Of a stretch of 64,000 nt of DNA, positions 33,501-43,455 are shown in pieces. Both the position numbers and the translations under genes were made by a program. Origin of the DNA: Pseudocercospora fijiensis CIRAD86 (taxonomy: Eukaryota > Ascomycota > Dothideomycetes > Mycosphaerellales > Mycosphaerellaceae); NCBI RefSeq assembly GCF_000340215.1, contig NW_006921535.1:2445122-2509121 (forward strand), given 5' to 3'. The notes below the pieces were generated by a model that saw only the letters and a program-made list of their open reading frames with translations, was not told the DNA's origin and did not search any database. Position 1 is the stretch's first letter, and every line of letters starts with the position of its first letter.

Positions 33501-34438
33501 GTGACGAGCGGAGTGTCAAGGCGAGTGCCGCTGAATGGGCTGAAGTCTGTGTGCTCGCGTATAGCTGCACTCGGCGCAAGTGTAGCGGCCCCTGCCTTGG
33601 GCGCATCCGGCCGAGAAGTCGAGATGGCGTCTTCTGTCGGCTCTTTCGCTGCAGGTGCTGTTTCGAGGTCGATGGCACCCATCGCCGCTGGCAACTGATC
33701 AGGACCGAAGACATCCTCCTGAGGCGTAGGGGGGGTCCGTGATGCAGGCTCGTCAGGCTTTCGACATCTTGACTCCAGATAGGTGACGATGCATTTGTCG
33801 ATGATGGCACGCGTTCGCTCGACGGATATAGGCAGCTTGCCGGCATGGTGGGCATGTCCTGGATATGTGTCGGCCCTCTTCACCTGCGGCCTATCCTTGC
33901 CCCCCTGCTCGTGCTCTTCGACTGGCTTGAGGTCATTGACGGTCAAGCATGCTATACACCTAAATGTGCTCAGGTCTCTTGGCACATTGACCTTGTTGTC
34001 ACAGCACATGCATCTCCTCGCTGCCTTGCTGTCGTCATCTTGCTTTCCCTTTCTGCCCGAAAGCAGGCTCGTCGGCGCACTCTGCGCTGGTCCATCGTCC
34101 AGCACTGGCACCAGCCCATCGTCCCAAGCAACATCTGCATCGTTGAAATTTGTGCTCTTCTTGCGCCCGAAGATCTTGGGCAGTGGATGACTGATCGAGC
34201 GGCTATGCGCATGCTGTCGTGTGCCATTCGCACGTGGCTTGGTCGGGGTCGGACTTGCAGCAAGTCGTTCCGGGTTCAGTGTCGGCGGATCGAGATAGTC
34301 GTTCGGTGGTCGCGGCCGTGTTCTGGTGCGATTCACCGCATTGTTATTGCTGTTCACTGATGCGGAGCTGGGCGCAGAGCTGCCACTGCCACTGCCACTG
34401 CCACTAGACAGCAGTCGGCTGGACCAAGACGAAGGCAT
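30584..34438 (-). CDS. HECT-type E3 ubiquitin ligase (HUL4-like)
   Basis: A 1,284-residue single exon. The open frame extends upstream to a TTG at 34702, but the first ATG is at 34438. The N-terminus has a Ser/Gly repeat from a microsatellite. A C-X2-C...C-X2-C zinc-binding cluster lies at about 143-163, followed by a long Pro-rich disordered region, a helical middle and a C-terminal HECT domain of about 380 residues. The active-site Cys is C1252 (V-A-R-T-C-F-N-M-L), with typical L-I-R-G and F-W-E-L segments before it. HECT enzymes form a thioester with ubiquitin and transfer it to lysines. The N-terminal cluster plus HECT layout resembles yeast Hul4 and its filamentous relatives; substrates cannot be inferred. 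Confidence 0.88.
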   Translation of the reverse strand: MPSSWSSRLLSSGSGSGSGSSAPSSASVNSNNNAVNRTRTRPRPPNDYLDPPTLNPERLAASPTPTKPRANGTRQHAHSRSISHPLPKIFGRKKSTNFNDADVAWDDGLVPVLDDGPAQSAPTSLLSGRKGKQDDDSKAARRCMCCDNKVNVPRDLSTFRCIACLTVNDLKPVEEHEQGGKDRPQVKRADTYPGHAHHAGKLPISVERTRAIIDKCIVTYLESRCRKPDEPASRTPPTPQEDVFGPDQLPAAMGAIDLETAPAAKEPTEDAISTSRPDAPKAGAATLAPSAAIREHTDFSPFSGTRLDTPLVTGTLAGDEPIPPPSVSRKPVPIPARPSRKPPPPPMSFPNRRPSNNMLPPPSGGLRSNAHISPRHLATPRATAEETEQRRRYDRVKTIFRPLEDYMSANYGNFQCLNSSFSTVRPAMKVRARSAGDIATPPPEPAADVKPSPVDGLSELDAKTLLLGDIVENGTWWTGKLDRPDKAIRRKKVGEGPRRAVASKSPNINWREVNSWYELIHSAGEDWTSKIESMKPDEAGFVKDDILGDANADMIDDDIAEAREHAIRALLKITENLLKRPTRPLKEPDDLRWLLIILMNPSLYPSTKPKRTKSGRNTIPGQFTAGQQNGSVQASPKPTTGKSPGHVGSQHNGLLKRIFGLLSGTPENCHWYLAGWFSRYDEDHFVKTVDLVASFVTHRIDRRNGKPRRMSAVVDGGLIPDLTGGAMNTSAQLHAAMGLSGSVKKSKDDTSGEPEWTDDWQTKVAASVMSMLFTANNIWQGKRRQTDETRVDSLVAGSSVSPFAKARRSGQLLHTSSFYNTLLDYHDMIADFRVWETRREKFAFCKYPIFISIGTKIKILEHDARRQMEVKAREAYFDQVLHNRTIDGHFHLRVRRECMVDDSLRQISEAVGSGQEELKKGLRVHFTDEEGVDAGGPRKEWFLMLVRDIFDPNHGMFVYDDESNTCYFNPNSFETSDQYFLVGALLGLAIYNSTILDVALPPFAFRKLLAAAPSSVTSAANTNVSSLTGTKGQMTYTLNDLAEFRPSLAAGLQKLLDFDGDVEATYCRDFVASVERYGVTTDVPLKANGTNIPVTNANRHEFVDAYVRYMLDTAVVRQFEPFKRGFFQVCQGNALSLFRAEEIELLIRGSDESLDVDSLRAVAQYENWRHFQPPHQAIQKPAESVPVITWFWELFAEASPEKQRKLLTFITGTDRIPAVGATSLILRIQAGGDGWGGGGLDERSRFPVARTCFNMLVLWRYDYREQLEEKLWRAVYESEGFGLK
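34379..34406. repeat. TGCCAC hexanucleotide microsatellite in coding sequence
   Basis: Four to five perfect TGCCAC copies encode the Ser-Gly run near the HECT ligase N-terminus. Changes in copy number would stay in frame. Confidence 0.85.
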
Positions 34439-35226
34439 GCCGACGCGGCGCTCATCTGTCCCAGCTGTTCTCGTGCTCCGCGCTGCAGTCGTCACTCCTC
34501 CACCCAGGATGTGGTATGGTACAGAGATTGGCGCACATCCAAGAGCCTCAGTCACCAAGCAACGAACGCGTGTACGGCAGCGATTCCTCTGACGCGACCG
34601 AGGGTCCAGGTTCAGGTCAGGTTCAGTTGTTGGCGGTATGGAAGGCAGGCAAGCTACCTGCGCCTCACACAACAGCAGCCACGGCTTGGGCTGGCAACGC
34701 AATCAGTACAAGCGAGCAGTAGCTGCCGTGTTGCAGAGATACCAGACACATTTGCAAAGCATGATTCACACACGGGAACGTTAACGTATTTCTGCTGCTA
34801 CAGTAGAGACGTCGTCTGCCAAGCTCAATACGAACCGCTTGCCGGCAGCGAGGGGGTGAACCTTCGCAAGGGCATCCCATACTGGCACTCGCACTAATCG
34901 TTAAGCATGGAACCACTTCTTCACGCGTTCGCACATACATTTAGCTCATGAGATTACGTTTGAGACTTGAAGGCGCTTCAAAGTCGTGGTTGGAAGGAAA
35001 TGAGACCGAGGGTCGACGCTCGGAAGTCAATCGTGGTAATTTGATCTCATTTCACATAGCCCGACACGCCGGCTTTCGCTACGTGACCGGAGGTGGACCG
35101 CACAAAATGCACGCCATATGCCCTCTGACAACGTGCAATAGACTTGCCCATACCGTTGCAACTCCAGCGCGAAGGTGATGCAGCATGACTTCCATAAATT
35201 CTCGACAACCGCTTTCAACTTCCCAC
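34439..35226. other. Intergenic region
   Basis: HECT ligase promoter and eL15 3' flank. A frame of 88-128 codons over 34326-34897 overlaps the ligase 5' end and has no motifs. Confidence 0.4.
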
Positions 35227-35998
35227 TTATCGGTAGCGCCAGAGAGACAGGGTGTTCTGGCGCTTCCAGGTGTGACGACGGCCGGCCTTGGTGTTGTTGT
35301 AGCGGTGGCCCTTGTTGAGACCTCTGCTCTTCTTGCCGGTGGCAGTCAGACCACGAGACTCGCGGTGCTTGTGCACTGGGTTCACGATCCAGTTGATGCG
35401 TGGGTCCTTGCGGATGGCCTTGTGCTGTGGGTCAACGAGGATGATCTCGTAGTACTTGTAGGTCGAGTCCTGGTTGATCCAGTAGCTGTTAAGCACGCGC
35501 AAGTTGGCGCAGCGGCGGCCAACACGCTCCTCGGCGGTGGACTTGAGCGAGCGCTGGTACTTGAGTTGGTTCACACCCTGGTTGGTTGGCTTGCCTGCAT
35601 AGACACATCAGCATTTCTCTCTCCTCTCTTGTCTCATGCGAGCATACCGTAGGTGGCACCCTTTGGCACTGGCCTCTTGCGACCACCGCGGCGAACACGC
35701 ACACGGTAGATGACATATCCCTGCTTGGCCTTGTATCCGAGGCGGCGGGCCTTGTCTGGGCGGGATGGGCGCGAGGCGCGGTGGATGACGTTCAGCTGGC
35801 GGAGCTAGATTGATGTACTCTCAGCAAATGATCAACGAGTACGATCAAAGCACAAGCATGTGCAGCCAACGCTGCACTGCTTTATGCCGCTCATGGAATA
35901 TCGGGTCGTACCTCCCAGCAACGAACGCGGAGCAAGAAGCGCATGACATCGCTCTGCTTCTTCTTTTGAAGCTCCTCGAGATACTTGTGGGCACCCAT
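35227..35998 (-). CDS. RPL15: 60S ribosomal protein eL15
   Basis: Exons 35912-35998, 35648-35804 and 35227-35594, with introns of 107 and 53 nt, give 203 residues, the family length. The N-terminus [17 protein letters not shown] and the central [28 protein letters not shown] segment are near-universal in eL15. The sequence GCTAAC...CTACAG directly before the ATG looks like a branch site plus 3' splice site, so a further intron probably ends in the 5' leader immediately upstream of the start. The protein is highly basic and belongs to the large-subunit core. Confidence 0.96.
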
Positions 35999-37153
35999 CT
36001 GTAGCCGGAGTTAGCACATGTGCGGTGGAGTTGTGGCTGTCGCAGTCTCGATGTGAAGACGGTGTAGCAATTCGAATATCCTCGTCTGTTCCAATGCCAT
36101 CTTCTCCATCGATTCGTGCGGTTCGTCGTACCTTGGCTGTGTGGGCGGGTGTTGCTGGTCGATTGGCGACGTGCCTTGCGAAGTCTCGAAAGTCGATGGA
36201 AAAGCTGGAGATGAAGGTGCGATGCCAAGATGTGGAAATTTCCGACGAATCAGATGAGCTCAACCACTGTTGGCTGCGCTGGGATCATGAAACATGGCCG
36301 CCCTTGCTGAGTGCACATGATCTTTCGACGACTTCAGTTTGGTCGGTGAAAGTCCTGTTCACCCAGTAATGGTCTCCAAGGCCTTGTTATCACAGTGTCT
36401 GCTCAAATTGCCTGAAGTGCTTGGAATGGATTTCAGCGTGGAACGCGGTTATTGCAGTAGCCGCTCTGGCACACGATTACTTGCCCAGAACGAGGATAAG
36501 ACGGGTCGTTCCCACTGCTGATGGAATCAAGCTTGCCTCTGTACTTTACTATTGCCTTCAAAGTCAAGAGCGCTGAAGATCGAACGCGCTCCATCACCAT
36601 GCCCTCGACGGACCAGACGTCTGGAGCCCGCTCACCCGGCATGGCAGGACCCCAATACCATCAAGTCCAGGAGACATGAATCTCGTCTGAAGCGCCTCAC
36701 TCTCTGTGTATGCGCTTCTTCATCTTCCAATCCGGCCCAGGTGCCCAGCAATCCAGCAGACAAGACGGCAAGCGACTGCAGAATACTCGCCATCACTTTG
36801 TCGACATGCATCGCGGAGGCAGCCGTCCTGGTCTGCAGCTCTGAACATCACAATCCAATGCTGCCCACTTGCCTTGCCCCGGTCCCAAGCACGTCCAAGC
36901 ATGGCAGCATATAATCTTTCTCCCCGCTGCTTGAGGCAATGCCTGCGCGTGAAACAGCCAACGTAACCTCTCTCTCTCGACTTTGTTGAGGCACAGAATC
37001 GCTCGCAAGTATGGCGCTGCCAAGGCAAGCTATCTGCTCTCCCCACCTCGCTTCTTCCATCCCCTTTGCTTTCCGCTGCCGTTGAATTCTCAGACCATTT
37101 TCAACACCAGTCCCATCGCGTCGCGGCTGTGGAGTCACATAGATGTGTCAAAA
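35999..37153. other. Intergenic region, eL15 promoter and leader intron
   Basis: The portion next to 35999 is probably eL15 5'-leader intron. The rest has no supported gene; an open extension upstream of the CAP10 gene (from 36983) begins with TTG. Confidence 0.4.
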
Positions 37154-38518
37154 ATGGAGTCAAGAAGGTTTTGGAGGCGAATTTGCCTTTTCCTGATCGG
37201 AGTCGCAGGAATACAGCTCATCACTGTCCTTTACAATAGCATAGGCAGCTCCACAGTGGAAGTGGTATCCGAGCCCTCCTCATCTGTCCCTGAGATGGTG
37301 GCAGAAGACAACAACGAGGACTTTGAAAAGGTAGCGGCTGCAGGGCTTCAGCCATCAAGATCCAACGCCGACTGGTTGGTGACTAAAGAGGCACAAGTCG
37401 ATACTGGACATGGCCTGCCTGATAATTTGACTGAAGCACAATGCACAAGTGCATTTCCCGACCTTTACCGAGAAATTGAGAGAGCAGTGGCGTACTGGAG
37501 AAATCGGCAGCATACAATCGCTGCTGAGGATGTCGATATAACATGGCGAAACCAGAGCAACAATGGTGGCGGCGCTATGCGAGTTCTCGTTCACAACCAA
37601 GAACTGCGAATCTTGGAATCAATGGACACAATAAGTCACGTAGGCTATCGAGGTCGCGCGTTTGGCATATTGGGGTTGCTCCAGCGCGCAGTTGAAAGTG
37701 CGATAGCGGGAGGAGAAATTCTGCCTACCATTGAGGCGGCACTGCTCTTCGAAGATATCTCCAATCCTCCAACTGACGAGGGTACCCATTCTTTCTGGAC
37801 CTGGTCATCCCTCAAAGATCATGCCCCTCATGAACGTCTCTGGCTGATACCCAACTTCGATTTCTGGTATTCCAGTCCTCAAGGCTCGTACGAAGCAGCA
37901 CGAATGCATGCCATGAGAAATGATGCGCCATTTGCTCATAAAATTCCTAAAGTCGTTTGGCGCGGGACGGAATGGACCAACAAGGAGTTGCGAGATGGAC
38001 TGGTCAATATTGGTGCCGACAAAGATTGGGCGGACCTCAAGTTCATCGATTGGAGCTCAAGCGAAGCAGGAAACAAGATTCCTGTTGAGGACCTCTGCAA
38101 GTACGCTTTGACAGTCCACACCGAGGGCGTGAGCTACAGCGGCCGTCTGAAGTACCTGCTCAATTGCGACTCGCTCCCGATTGTGCATGACCTGAAGTGG
38201 AACGCACATTACTACCATTTGCTGATCAAGGACGGACCTATGCAGAACTACATTCATGCCAAGCGCGACTGGAGCGATCTGCCAGCGAATGCGGAATTCT
38301 ACCTGAACAACACGGATGAGGCGAAGCACATCATTGCAAATTCGCTCGCCACTTTCCGCAACAAGTACCTGACACAGGCAGCCACGTCATGTTATATCAG
38401 GAAATTGATTCAAGGATACAGCACCGTTTCCTTCACGCCAGATATGAACAGTATGGCGGACCAAGGTGTTCCCTTCAAGGAATTCATGGAGAATCCTGAA
38501 GACAGACATCATTTGTGA
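37154..38518 (+). CDS. CAP10-family glycosyltransferase (GT90), type II membrane protein
   Basis: Single exon, 454 residues from ATG 37154. A short basic N-terminus precedes one transmembrane helix (about residues 8-27), then a Ser/Glu-rich stem and a catalytic domain with CAP10/LPMO-type glycosyltransferase hallmarks: V-V-W-R-G-T-E-W, D-L-C-K-Y-A-L-T-V-H-T-E-G-V-S-Y-S-G-R-L-K-Y-L-L-N-C-D-S and W-S-D-L-P-A-N. GT90 proteins in Cryptococcus (Cap10) are xylosyltransferases of capsule synthesis. In ascomycetes they are Golgi enzymes of cell-wall or protein glycosylation with mostly unknown acceptors. Golgi location is inferred from topology. Confidence 0.88.
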   Translation: MESRRFWRRICLFLIGVAGIQLITVLYNSIGSSTVEVVSEPSSSVPEMVAEDNNEDFEKVAAAGLQPSRSNADWLVTKEAQVDTGHGLPDNLTEAQCTSAFPDLYREIERAVAYWRNRQHTIAAEDVDITWRNQSNNGGGAMRVLVHNQELRILESMDTISHVGYRGRAFGILGLLQRAVESAIAGGEILPTIEAALLFEDISNPPTDEGTHSFWTWSSLKDHAPHERLWLIPNFDFWYSSPQGSYEAARMHAMRNDAPFAHKIPKVVWRGTEWTNKELRDGLVNIGADKDWADLKFIDWSSSEAGNKIPVEDLCKYALTVHTEGVSYSGRLKYLLNCDSLPIVHDLKWNAHYYHLLIKDGPMQNYIHAKRDWSDLPANAEFYLNNTDEAKHIIANSLATFRNKYLTQAATSCYIRKLIQGYSTVSFTPDMNSMADQGVPFKEFMENPEDRHHL

Positions 38519-38663
38519 GGATTCAGCGAAGCATGGCAGCAACGAGAAACGTGATTTAGAGATACCCAGTATAGAACAATAGTGCGCGATACTCGATGTT
38601 CCAAGAACAGTGCAGTAAAACCTCGAAATCAAGTGCCAAAACTTAAAAGTAGGACGTCCTCAT

Positions 38664-39188
38664 CTAACGTTTGTTGGAGCAAGGGCCTTTTGCTTTCCCC
38701 ACTTTGTCTGCAGCTTCCGGGCACCCTGGATCGCTGTACTTGCATCCCTGTGGACAACATACCGAGCCGTGGGGGTCGGTCCACCAGTGATTCGATAAGC
38801 CACCAGCGGCCTTGCACGCCGCACCTCCGTTGGTAATCTGCATAGGAAGTTAGCATACAGTAGTGTAATTCTCAAGTGACTGCAGTCAACATTACCTTGC
38901 AAGCGTATTCCCCGTTTTTGCAAATCGGCTGTTGACCAACCCCACAGTGCACATTCCTGTCGGCCCAATCTTGCCTGCAAGGATGGGGCGCATCACGTGC
39001 GTGCTTTTGGAAGCTATCAGCTACCATCCGAAGGACAAGTAGAAATCGAGTTTGCATACCAGTCCACGAATTGCAAATTTGTTTCTATTTGGGAACGTGG
39101 TCTCCAAAGCTACGACCCGAAAGCCATCTAGATCCATGGCGGAGGCAAGACTCAGGAGAGCGGTGATTGCAAAGATTGTGGACTTCAT
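38664..39188 (-). CDS. Small secreted cysteine-rich protein (effector-like)
   Basis: Found by splicing by hand. Exons 39060-39188, 38896-39003 and 38664-38837 join across introns of 56 nt (GTATGC...AAG, CTGAT branch) and 58 nt (GTAATG...CAG, GCTAAC branch). Product: 136 residues. Residues 1-17 are a classic signal peptide (M-K-S-T-I-F-A-I-T-A-L-L-S-L-A-S-A). The mature part has ten cysteines, an even number, including a Cys-Cys pair, spread over the last two exons (P-C, H-C, I-C, A-C, A-C, V-C-C, G-C, G-C, P-C). No known family recognised. Size, signal and cysteine content fit candidate apoplastic effectors or small antimicrobial-type proteins. Neither role can be assigned from sequence. Confidence 0.78.
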
Positions 39189-40080
39189 GATTAGTAAGTG
39201 AAGACTGCTCTCATAAGTAAGAAGTGGGAGATAGGCGCCTGCAGTCCTTACTAGCAGACGAGACTATATATAATAAAATGCATGCCTGTCTTTGGGAAAT
39301 TATCCAACGCGAAGGGACTCCTAAGTGCCCTGAGTTGAAGACTAATAGGCATGCTTTACATACAGCGTCTGATCACATCGGAGTGAAAGTGGGTATTCCC
39401 CAAACCCTTGCTCCTCGTGGATTATAGCGAATAGCAACTTGTTATTCAGCGGTCCGACCCTAGTCACTTTCACTCAGACGTGGTAAGACGCTGTAGATTC
39501 TGCTGCCGCACGAGTCCCTGACCAACCACCAACTCGCTACAGTATATCGGTAGATGGTGCAGTGCCCATTTACGTTCATTGGACTAGGGTTGCGGAAATT
39601 CCATCACTCTGGGTCGGTAGAGTAGCGACGTTTTTGTTACTAAAAATATATGATTCCAGGGCACTTTGCAGGGTCGTATGGAAAGGCTCAAGGTGCACTG
39701 GAGTCTGGACGGGAGTTATTAGTTCTATCTCGATTCTCGAACGAACTTACATGTGCTTTAGGGGTTGATGCACTTGCACCTCCGACGTCACCATTGCAGA
39801 CCGAGATCCCACTCTCTTGGAAAATCCAATGGCTGTTCCTTCACATAATCACATTATGGATCTCTTCAGCGCGTCGTCGGCGGCGGCGTTGACAGCTCTC
39901 ACACGTGACACGTCCAATGTATTGAGGCAGTGCTCGTGCCGATCGTCTCCAGGCGACGACTTTTTGGCAGCTGGATGCGGGTCATAGTACACCGCCGACC
40001 TTTCTACATATTCCAGTCCAGTACCCACAACGTCACGATTAAGAGACATAACTCCTGCGCCAAGCCAGCCTGATGGTATT
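39189..40080. other. Intergenic region
   Basis: Between the secreted-protein gene and the regulator, transcribed away from each other, so it must contain both promoters. No gene supported. Confidence 0.4.
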
Positions 40081-42049
40081 ATGGTATACAGAGGCAAGGT
40101 GCAACTTCCCGTGGACCGAGTTTTGTCCAGCACTGACCCGGCTCTAGCCTTCAGCGGGTTGTGAGAACTGCCGCAGGGCCAAGAAGCGATGCGGCCTGGA
40201 ACAGCCATCTTGTGCTCGATGCGTGAAACTCAAGAAAACGTGCAGCGGATACCGCGATGTCAATCAGCTGCAGATCCAGGATGAGAGCGCTGCGATGCGA
40301 CTGAAAGCGGAACGTCAGAAAGCTCGAGCAGCAAAGACGGAAAATACTCTTGCCACTCCGGCCGCGACGACACGACCGCACTCGCCGAAGAGCGAGACAT
40401 CTTCCTCGAGCGATGAGGCCATCGACATACCGATGCGTCCAAAGAATGCGCAGTTGATCACGCCGCATGATTTCACCCAAAATAACCCCGAGCAACACTC
40501 TGAGCAAAAGCCTCAGCACGGCCTTAGCATACCCCTAACCTTAAAACATAATGCAGATGAGGTTGGAGTGACCTACTTCTTCAAACAGTTCACTGCCGAC
40601 AATGGACACTGGACTTTCCTTCGGCGGTACGAGACGCGTTCCGCGCTGGATCCAGTGCTAGACCTGGCGATCAAGGCCTGCGGCATCGCAGCCTTAGACA
40701 ATGTGCAACCACTATTCATGGGACGAGAGTACTCGCGGTCCATCTACGCCCAAGCGTTGCGTCTTCTCCATGGCGCATTGCGAGATCCGAAGCGATGCAG
40801 ATCAGATGAGAGTCTGATGGCCGTCTTAATGCTGGGCTATTTCGAGAATTTAACCTGCGATGGCCGAGAATCAATACAATCGTGGAAAGCTCATATCCGA
40901 GGAGCAATGCAATTGCTGCAGCTACGAGGGAAGAACCAATTCAAGTCTGTCGTCGGCCAGCTGCTTTTCCGAGAGATTCGTGCTCAAATCTTAATCTACA
41001 CGATATGGGACGATCTCGACCCTCCATCCTTCTTGCGAGACTGGAATCAAGACTTGCAATTCCACTCTGCCAGTATTGAGGTCATTAGTCCTGCAGATGA
41101 GCTGTCGCTGATATGATTTGACTTTTCGAGACTGCGGTACCGAATGCGAATGCAGACCATTACGGACGAGGATGCATATAGCACCATCAATCATATCGAG
41201 ATGAGAATGGTCCAGTGGTCGATTGACTCGATGAACACTCATCAGGCATGGAAATACCGAGACCTAGAGGTCCAAGATAGCCCTCACGTATGGAACGGCA
41301 TGGTGCACGCATACGAGGGACACCCAGCAGCAAGCGTATGGGAGACCTATCGCAGCGTCAGGATCATGGTCACCCGCACTCAAGAGCTACTTCTTCGACG
41401 TTTTGGTGTGCCAAGCGAACAAGAAGAAGCACAGGTATCATATTTCAAAAGTGTCAGACGGCAAATGACAGACGACATTTGCGCCGCGATACCGTCCCAA
41501 CTCGGACACGCACCAGGTTACAACTCGCCTTGTATCCTCATCACAGCCTACGGTTCAATCTGGCCCCTTTTCTTCGCCGGCACATGCGCTCTCGAACGCA
41601 TAGGCCCTCAAATCTGGACCTCCTTATCCGACAAGAACAGCACTTACAGCATGTCAACCGCTACGTCCTCAGCTCTAGCCCAAGCCCTCTGGATTATCGG
41701 ACGCCTAGAATACGTATCCAAAGAGGTCGGTCTACGCTGGGCAGACGGTATAGCAGCGACATTGAAGGGCGATTTCGAGATCGCTGGAGACGAAGATCTG
41801 CTCCCAGTTTATATCGAGGCCGATAGTAGGTATATCAAGATGTTTTGGAAACAGAAAATGACAGATATGAGGAATAACGAATTGTCGAATTGGGTGGAGA
41901 AGGTCAAGAATTCTGGGAGGGGGCCTACGGTTTTGATGGAGAGGGCGAGTCCGCTTAGTGATGCGCTTGCGCAGCCTAGAGAGCGACATGGACCTATTTG
42001 GGTGGGTGGTGGACGGATGGCGAATTCTTCGATGGAGCCTCGGTGGTGA
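40081..42049 (+). CDS. Zn2Cys6 transcription factor with in-frame TGA
   Basis: An 18-nt first exon (40081-40098, M-V-Y-R-G-K) splices across a 49-nt GTGCAA...TAG intron with a CTGAC branch to 40148. The join yields the standard fungal start: G-C-E-N-C-R-R-A-K-K-R-C with Cys spacing X2-X6-X6-X2-X6, a complete binuclear zinc cluster. About 600 residues of regulatory domain follow. The frame is continuous to 42049 except for TGA at 41114-41116. Sequence on both sides is in the same frame and reads like one helix typical of these proteins (L-S-L-I, stop, F-D-F-S-R-L-R-Y). A 75-nt intron (GTCATT...CAG) would remove the stop but also that helix, so I think it unlikely. The gene is either recently inactivated, truncated to about 340 residues, or affected by a base error. 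Targets unknown. Confidence 0.75.
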
Positions 42050-43455
42050 CCTCTGAGGCGAGCAGAAGGAGTTGGACATGGGTTGGTTGCATGCTTGGGG
42101 AGCGTGTATGGCTTTAGTCTTTTGGTGCACATTACGACAGCGTGGAGTATGGTGTAGCTGTCACTTTTGTTCTTCTCAATCTATGTCATATAGTACAGCC
42201 GAATGGCGGTACGATGGCTTTCTCTCTTTCTTTCTAGATGTTGGTGTAGCGCAAGTATGGCTTCACCTAAGGCAATTCTCGAGATGCAGCGCTGGGTGTG
42301 CAGTGCATACGTGGCTGCTTAGCAGGTAGAGCCCAGAGAGTCTAGTTGTGCGCAGAGCAGAGCAGAGCAGAGCAGTACGAGTGAATGTGGCGGCCATTGT
42401 GACATCTTTTCTTTGAGCTGTAAGCACTGTACTTCCAAGGAGATGTCTGCACGCCTCAGGCATGGGGACAGTCTTGGCAGAAGACAGCTGCTGTTCTCGT
42501 CGCTGGAACTCCTTGTCCAACTTCACCAGAAGCGATGCATACGGCACGCAAGGGACCTCAGCTTCGCCTCTCATCTATCACTTTTCCGAATCACATGCTG
42601 CCGTCCTACCGTCTAGCTTCTCCTCACGACGCCGACGTATGACCTCGTGCATTACCAGACTTGGGATCGGCCGGATAAGACTGCACAACGGCTTCTCATG
42701 GCTTACCGCATCCCGCCCTACCGGCTGCCGTTGCTGAAGGAATGCCGTCTTGGGCCATGCTTGCGAAAATAATTCACATGCAACAACGAACGTCCCGACA
42801 CCTTCCTTGCTGCTGGGGTGGCCTCGTTGCAGCAGGAACGAGCGGCACGGCACATACGCACGCCATCTGTGCCTCGGAACTCTCTGCACTCGAACCTGAT
42901 GCGGAAGCTGATGCGCTTCGTGTGCCTGACTACATCCTCCACAATAATGCTTTGCGATGACGATGTGCTGGCAGGCCCAACTGTCGCAAGCCACTGAGCT
43001 AGGCTCGCCTTGGCAAAAGCGTGTGTGCACGTACTATATGCGTCTGCACTCTGCGCAAGCATAGCATTCTCGTCATGCTACCTCGCTGCTGATCTCCCCG
43101 AAAGTGGTATGTCGAAGTGCATGCACTACCCGAGCTTGCTATTGTTAAAGTCTGAGCTATTGTCCGGCAGGCTCAGACATTCCACGTGAGATTTCCTCGG
43201 CGTCCGTTGCATTGATATATTGGCATCTATTCCTATGTTTTGCACTCGCTGTCTGGTACAAAATCGATCTCGCGGAACTCAGCAATTCAAAAGCAATCTT
43301 CATCTTGCTGACGGCTCGACTGGCAAGCGCAGTCACTGATTGACGCAACACTGTGATAAAAGTATTCTTACCAAACAGCATTCAGAGTAGCTCATCGACC
43401 ATCATTCGGAGAAGCCCCACGGGAATCATCAAGACAGCGATTGGAGAGCGAAATC
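42050..43455. other. Intergenic region with a GCAGA repeat
   Basis: No supported gene; minus-strand frames at 42578-43062 lack motifs. A pentanucleotide tract (GCAGA, nearly five copies) lies at 42352-42375. Confidence 0.4.
42352..42375. repeat. (GCAGA)n pentanucleotide microsatellite
   Basis: 4.8 perfect units in a noncoding stretch. Confidence 0.85.

Noticed and set aside
34439..34702. 88-residue upstream extension of the HECT ligase
   Set aside because: Begins at TTG and does not resemble ligase N-termini.
36983..37153. 57-residue upstream extension of the CAP10 protein
   Set aside because: Begins at TTG and would displace the transmembrane helix from the N-terminus.
41069..41143. 75-nt in-frame intron that would remove the TGA of the regulator
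   Set aside because: Weak GTCATT donor, and it would delete what looks like a conserved helix; kept only as an alternative.
42578..43062. Two overlapping minus-strand frames of 114 and 150 codons
   Set aside because: No motifs and they exclude each other.
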